From: Candidatus Aminicenantota bacterium
Lineage (GTDB): Bacteria; Acidobacteriota; Aminicenantia; UBA2199
Direction of reading: 5' to 3'
Assembly: GCA_026393835.1 (NCBI GenBank)
Contig: JAPKZK010000157.1
Coordinates: forward strand, 21,685-85,684
DNA length: 64,000 nt
Shown: piece by piece, positions 58,841 to 64,000 of the stretch
Position numbering within the stretch: position 1 is the stretch's first letter
Layout: every line of letters begins with the position of its first letter
Made by a program: the position numbers and the translations under genes
Notes under the pieces: model-generated
Database searches by the model: none
What the model was told of the DNA's origin: nothing
What the model saw: only the letters and a program-made list of their open reading frames with translations

Positions 58841-61800
58841 TCATAGGCTACCATCAGTACCGGGGCTTCCTGCGATAGTGAAATAATCGTTACCGGCATC
58901 GCTTAAATTTAAACCGACGTCCACACTGGATATTTTTATTTTATATTTGATTCCCTGTGGAATATTCGCGGGTATGGTCCAGGTATATTTCCCAGTCCCG
59001 GCGGGTGTACTTGCGCATATCACGGTTTTCAATACTGTTCCTTTGTACAATTCGATCCTGACATTGTCAATGCCGCCGGAACGCCACGTGATATCATAAC
59101 TCCTCCGTGGATTCCATGTTTCCCCTCCATTGGGCAACGTAAGTTTTAAACTCCGCGCCTTGAGATCAAAACCGGGTTTGAGACTATCGGCTTGAAAGTT
59201 AAAAGAACCGGTTACATCATACGCTCTACCATTGGCGCTGTTTATTAGTTTGAACTTGATCTTTTCGCCGTTGGCGTTCCCCAGGATGGTAGCGAAATAA
59301 GACCCGTCGGTTTTAACCGGGCTGAGGGACCTGCCGTCGCTTTCTCCTTTTGACCCATAACTCCCCAGGTAATAACCGGTTTTATTGACGGGCTTTCCTT
59401 CAAAATAGACTTTCCCATAGGCGATCATGTTATACTGGTTACCTTTTATCAATGGCCAGGAAACCGCCTGCGTTGTCACCGCGGTGGCTTTATCCCTCGC
59501 GTGATCGGGGAATACGGAGACTCCCTGGGGATATTGCAGGACGCCGGGCTGGTTCATTAAAATGGTATAGCCTTTATTAGGTGCCATTTCGGTTAGATCG
59601 CCGAACAGGACTGAACCGATTTTAATGACGGATTGGGTTTGATCACCGCGTCTTGTACCGGCTGTGAAAGGGTGGGCAGGTACGCGGCCCAGTTCCACTC
59701 GGTGACCAGGGAAATAGGGGTATTAAAGGGTATGGCCATACCGGTCACGTTGAAAGCGTAGGCTTGATTGGTTTTGACTTTGTACATGACGCCGTTGGCA
59801 ATCCCGCTCATGTCGGTCAAATCTCCGGTCCAACTGCCGCCGGTATAAATGGCTGCCTGGGTCTGGCTTTTGATTTGTTCGATGACGCTGGGAGTTCCGA
59901 AAACGGAATTAAACGAAGTATCAGTGGGCAGGGTATTGAAGGAAATCCAGTTCCAACCGTTGACCAGGTTAAAAGCCTGTTCCCTGGGACCGAAATGAAG
60001 AGGAAGGCCGTCGTAAACGCCATTATTGACAAAGGTGATGGTTTCGCTGCTGTCGATAGAAGGACCGACTGGGATAGGACATAATTTGAAAGTATTGGTT
60101 TCGCCCGAGGTTTCATTGCTGCCGATGGTGATATAATAATTTCCATTGGTTTGCACGGCAGCGATTGCCCTGCAATCGGAAATTCCACCGGGGCCGAAAG
60201 CGCCGAGCCAATCGCCTACTGATGCTGGGTTATTGCCGTTATAGGCTTTCCCGTAGACGATCATATTATATTGCAGACCTTCCACCGGGACCCATCCCAG
60301 GGGGCTGTTGCTAAAATTAGCGGTTATGTTCATATCGGCGGTGACATTAGTAACCGTTAACGGGTTATCGGTGGTGGTTTCAAATCCACTCATCCCGGTC
60401 CAATTGACAAAATAATACCCATCATTCGGAACCGCCTCGACCTCCGTGCAATTGCTTCCATACTCGATTGTCTGAGTTGTAATCCCGGTTAAGGAGCCAC
60501 CTTTCCCGGCGGCAAAGTTCACCGTGTATCCGGTATCACTTGAAATCTTGGCCACAAAGGCATCAAAACTACCATTGTAGGTTAGATCAGGGCCGACAGT
60601 TACCGGGAAAGAGGCTTCGGTGGAATTGGTATATCCGGATATGTATGCACAGCGTGAACCATTCACCGCGATTCCCATACTAATTTCAAAACCAGCGCTC
60701 CCGATATACCCGCAGTAGCCGAGTCCGGTTCCATCGGTATTTACCTTCGCCACAAAGGCGTCGTTACTCCCATTGAAGGTCAAATCAGGCCCTACTGCTA
60801 CCGGGAATGTGGTTTCGGTGGAACTGGTATACCCGGTTATATAGGCGCATCCCAGGGTATCCACCGCGATTCCATAAGCCTCATCAGCCCCCGCCCCCCC
60901 AATATATCCACAGTAAACCAGCGTAGTTCCGGAGGCATTAACCTTAGCTACAAAGGCATCATCAAAACCACCATTGCAAGTTAGATTGGGCCCTCCTATC
61001 ACAGGGAAAGTGGTTTCAGTGGATTTAGTATACCCCGTCACATAGGCGCAACCCGAACCATCCACGGCGATTCCTTTGCTAAAATCACGATCTGAACCAC
61101 CGATATACCCGCAGTACACCAGTCCGGTACCATCGGCCCTTACCTTCGCCACATAGGCGTCAGTGTTACCATTGTATTTCAAATCCGGCCCTCCGGTCAC
61201 TGGAAACGTAGATTCGGTAGACGTAGTAACCCCAGTAACATAAGCGCAGCCTGAAGCGTCCACCGCTATTCCATAGCCAGCATCTCCACCTGAACCCCCG
61301 ATATACCCACAGTATACCAGGCCGGTTCCATCCGCCTTAACTTTGGCCACAAAGGCGTCATTTAAACCATTGTAGGTTAGATCCGGCCCGATTGTTACCG
61401 GTAAAGTGGTTTCAGCATCAACCCACCCGGTCACATAAGCGCAGCCTGAGGCGTCCACAGCGATTGCATTGCCATCATCATAATATGAACCCCCGATATA
61501 GCCGCAGTAGTCCAGGCTGGTTCCAGCAGCATTCACCTTCGCCACAAATGTCTCATAGCCATAACTACCACCATTAAAAGTCAAAACCGGTCCTACGATC
61601 ACCGGGAATGTGGTTTGGTCGGAATTAGTAAGTCCGGTTATGTATGCGCAGCCCGATCCATCCACGACGATTGTATAACCCTTATCAATACCTGAACCCC
61701 CAATATAACCGCAGTACAACAGCCCCGTACCGTCGGCCTTTATTTTGGCCACAAAGGCATCACGCTCACCACCATTGTAGGTCAAATTCGGCCCTACCAT

Positions 61801-62607
61801 AGGGAATGTGGTTTGGTCGGAATTAGTATGTCCGGTTATGTAGGCGCAGCCCGATCCATCCACGGCGATATTATAGCTGCAGTCATCACCGGAACCCCCG
61901 ATATACCCGCAATAAACAATTACTGCCGGATCGAGGATCAATGGCTGATTTCTATCGTATTGCCCTATTGAAAATCCATAGGTCACATCCGGTGTAATTT
62001 GCGTATCTTTTCCACTTTCCACCGCATATTTTAACGCCACGCTTTCGCGTTTCCCTGCAATATCCTGCCACGCCACCGGCATGTCGTCGGAAAAACCACC
62101 GGTCCCGGTCTTCACTTCCAATTGGCCCTGGCTGTTTTCCTTGACACTATCGGCCCCCCGGTAAGCCAGCTTAATTTGCGCGGGATCAGCACCCGGATGG
62201 ACGATAAACTCGTACTTCATTTTGTTGACCGTACCGTAATAGACAAGGTCGATACCCGGCCAGAGTTCACGGTAAATGATTTTCGACGCTGCCTGCAAAC
62301 CCGCGTGCCACTGTTCGGGTTTCCCTCTGAAATAAGAAACCTTCGTTCCGCTCTGTTCCAGGCATTCCGGTTTCACGTTCTTCCGTGCTCCCACAAACTC
62401 CAGTTTGACCACCCAGCCCCGCGTAGGCTGTGAAGAGCTCTGGGCCGGCATTTTGCCGTAATCTCTGTCAATTTTGATATTGCCAGGCTTTAGCCCATTG
62501 TTTGCATCAAGGGACATAGGATTTTCTTTCTGCACCCGGAAATCGGATAAAGAAACTGTAAAAAAACATACAATTAACATAATTAATACGAAGCGCCACT
62601 TATTCAT
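58841..62607 (-). pseudogene. Second SBBP protein gene, frameshifted and internally deleted
   Basis: The start ATG at 62607 follows GGGAGG. The N-terminal part (62607 to about 59640) matches the first SBBP gene but lacks 37 residues after GKMP, where the paralogue has LYFIPNQGQMDKQVQYYVQG and more. It keeps about nine SBBP repeats and the bacterial repeat domain. Near 59640 a 37-base stretch present in the paralogue is replaced by 3 bases (net -34), shifting the frame; the last about 265 residues continue in another frame from about 59640 to 58841. Two products or none may be made. Signal peptide and promoter are intact. Confidence 0.88.
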
Positions 62608-62638
62608 GGATTTGCCTCCCTCTTTTGTTTTATTCAAT

Positions 62639-62667
62639 ATAGTACCTTCATCTATGGCAATTGTCAA
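62639..62667 (-). promoter_or_regulatory. Promoter of the second SBBP gene
   Basis: Minus strand: TTGACA, 17-bp spacer, TACTAT, matching the first SBBP promoter in sequence and distance. Confidence 0.55.
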
Positions 62668-62753
62668 TATTAAACCGGGAAAATTGTGATGGCTAAATTG
62701 GAACAGTAAAAATAGCCACAAAGGCACGAAGGCACAAAGAAACACCAAGAGGT

Positions 62754-62905
62754 TTACCCAAATAAATCCGAATGTGATCCCGTTCTTACTAAAATCAATT
62801 TTCCTGGTTCTAATCGGTAAATCAGCAGCCAATCAGGAAGGACAGCTTCAACAGTGGTATTATATCCAGAAAGTTTTTACCGAATATCTGGCGATTATCT
62901 CATCC
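62754..62905 (-). pseudogene. Remnant of a YafQ/RelE-family toxin
   Basis: The end is clear: PDWLLIYRLEPGKLILVRTG, then SHSDLFG and a stop, the typical YafQ-type C-terminus with the catalytic His. Upstream the frame has stops (PDIR*KLSGY) and has lost residues. It lies directly downstream of the Phd-type antitoxin, so this was its toxin. Confidence 0.7.
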
Positions 62906-62912
62906 CGGGTAA

Positions 62913-63146
62913 CTAAATAGGCAGTATTTCCCACACATCTTCAAGTGGTTGAAAGGCTGTTTCCGGCGAGGCCAGCAATTTTATTTTCGATCTCATCTTA
63001 TCCCGCCAATCAACCTTCTGGGGAGGCACCACCAGCGCAACGTTTTCACCATTTCGCTGAATGACTATGGTTTCTCCTTTTGATACTTTCGCAAGGAATT
63101 CAAACAGGTTATTTCTCAATTTTGTTGCGGTTACTTCAATCATCAT
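62913..63146 (-). CDS. Phd/YefM-type antitoxin
   Basis: 77 residues from the ATG at 63146 (the ATG at 63143 is equally possible; GGAGG lies just upstream). MIEVTATKLRNNLFEFLAKV then GETIVIQRNGENVALVVPP is the Phd fold that binds DNA and, through its C-terminal tail, a toxin. The partner toxin gene downstream is broken, so this antitoxin is orphaned or neutralises a distant toxin. Confidence 0.88.
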   Translation of the reverse strand: MMIEVTATKLRNNLFEFLAKVSKGETIVIQRNGENVALVVPPQKVDWRDKMRSKIKLLASPETAFQPLEDVWEILPI

Positions 63147-63264
63147 TCCTCCAGGTAAAGCCGTGTACATAAAAACAAATTGCATGTACATGTACATAAT
63201 ATATTATATTATATTATGCCTGGTGTCAACAGGGGGCTTCTTTTTTTTAATCCGCAGGCCACCT

Positions 63265-64000
63265 CTATCTTTCAAGATAATTCCCGGCGTCGGTGGAGGT
63301 CCCTATGATTGAAAAAAAACTGTTGCCGGTATCGCTCAAATTTGCGCCTATATCCACACTGGATATTTTTATTTTATATTTGGTTCCCTGTGGAATATTC
63401 GCGGGTATGGTCCAGGGGTATTTTCCTGTCCCGGCGGGTGTACTTGCACAAATCACTGTTTTCAATACTGTTCCTTTGTACAATTCGATCCTGACATTGT
63501 CAATGCCGCCGGAACGCCACGTGATATCATAACTCCTCCGGGGATTCCAGGTTTCCCCTCCATTGGGCAACGTAAGTTTTAAACTCCGCGCCTTGAGATC
63601 AAAACCGGGTTTGAGACTATCGGCTTGAAAGTTAAAAGAACCGGTTACATCATACGCTCTACCGTTGGCGCTGTTTATTAGTTTGAACTTGATCTTTTCG
63701 CCGTTGGCGTTCCCCAGGATAGTAGCGAAATAAGAGCCGTCGGTTTTAACCGGGCTGAGGGACCTGCCGTCGCTTACTCCTTTTTGCCCATAACTACCCA
63801 GGTAATAACCGGTTTTATCGATGGGTTTTCCTTCAAGATAGACTTTCCCGTAAGCGATCATGTTATATTGGTTACCTTTAATCATGGGCCAGGAAACCGC
63901 CTGTATTGTCACCGCGGCGGCTTTATCCCTCGCTTGATCGGGGAATACGGAGACTCCCTGGGGATATTGCAGGACGCCGGGCTGGTTCATTAAAATGGTA
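63265..64000 (-). CDS. Third SBBP-family protein, C-terminal part only
   Basis: The frame enters from the right edge (TILMNQPGVLQYPQGVSVFP) and ends at 63265. The visible 245 residues equal the two C-terminal domains of the other SBBP proteins (GYYLGSYGQKGVSDGRSLSP; LPNGGETWNPRRSYDITWRS). The last 20 residues differ (NSFFSIIGTSTDAGNYLER), so its tail has diverged while the rest is almost identical, a sign of gene conversion or recent duplication. Confidence 0.88.
   Translation of the reverse strand, partial: TILMNQPGVLQYPQGVSVFPDQARDKAAAVTIQAVSWPMIKGNQYNMIAYGKVYLEGKPIDKTGYYLGSYGQKGVSDGRSLSPVKTDGSYFATILGNANGEKIKFKLINSANGRAYDVTGSFNFQADSLKPGFDLKARSLKLTLPNGGETWNPRRSYDITWRSGGIDNVRIELYKGTVLKTVICASTPAGTGKYPWTIPANIPQGTKYKIKISSVDIGANLSDTGNSFFSIIGTSTDAGNYLER

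Noticed and set aside
58841..59698. Separate 285-residue gene
   Set aside because: Its sequence is the C-terminus of the second SBBP protein in a shifted frame, explained by a net 34-base loss relative to the intact paralogue.

Overview
The window reads as chromosomal DNA of a Gram-negative-type bacterium of medium GC. Support comes from TonB/ExbB/ExbD, two outer-membrane beta-barrel candidates, SecD/SecF/YajC and lipoprotein signals. The mix of large STAND/CHAT/TIR proteins, SBBP-repeat giants, many toxin-antitoxin pairs and abundant intergenic repeats recalls Candidatus Aminicenantes or related Acidobacteriota-like lineages. That placement is inference; there is no rRNA here. No tRNA, rRNA or CRISPR array was found. 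Promoter-like sites are unusually uniform: TTGACA-like, a 17-bp gap, TATAAT-like.

Layout. 1-12.6 kb is a conflict/defence region: a PIN gene with an unknown partner; a leucine-rich-repeat Roc-COR GTPase whose C-terminal helical module matches the N-terminal module of the neighbouring trypsin-like protease; an AAA/PD-(D/E)XK protein bracketed by a 128-bp direct repeat; an OLD-type ATPase; and a translationally coupled ParB-domain/OLD-like ATPase plus TOPRIM pair that resembles PARIS in logic. 12.7-35.6 kb is mostly housekeeping: outer-membrane proteins, a Na+/solute symporter, a subtilase, recN-miaB, queC-queD-queE, a lipid kinase, and one long minus-strand run thioredoxin-tgt-yajC-secD-secF-tonB-exbB-exbD.

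35.7-64 kb is accessory again. It holds a 21-bp-period minisatellite; a 1498-residue TIR-CHAT-NTPase-TPR protein that carries two in-frame palindromic repeat elements; a DUF6883/DUF4926 pair; and a three-gene methyltransferase / B12-radical-SAM / FAD-oxidoreductase operon. The 3' end of that operon is duplicated around an inserted STAND unit (DUF4062-like, HATPase, NB-ARC, TPR) and is followed by a Septu (PtuA/PtuB) pair. The last 12 kb contains three large SBBP beta-propeller genes (one intact, one frameshifted, one running off the window) and a fourth fragment. DUF4160/DUF2442, HicBA and a Phd antitoxin with a decayed toxin lie between them.

The genes most likely to work together are: the LRR-Roc-COR GTPase with the trypsin-like protease through matching effector-associated domains; the ParB-ATPase with TOPRIM; the 138-residue protein with the DUF4062 STAND protein; PtuA with PtuB; and TonB with ExbBD, probably energising outer-membrane receptors encoded elsewhere. 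The best candidates for undescribed biology are the ParB/OLD + TOPRIM operon, the Roco + protease pair, the gene-tail duplication around the STAND unit, and the in-frame palindromic elements.
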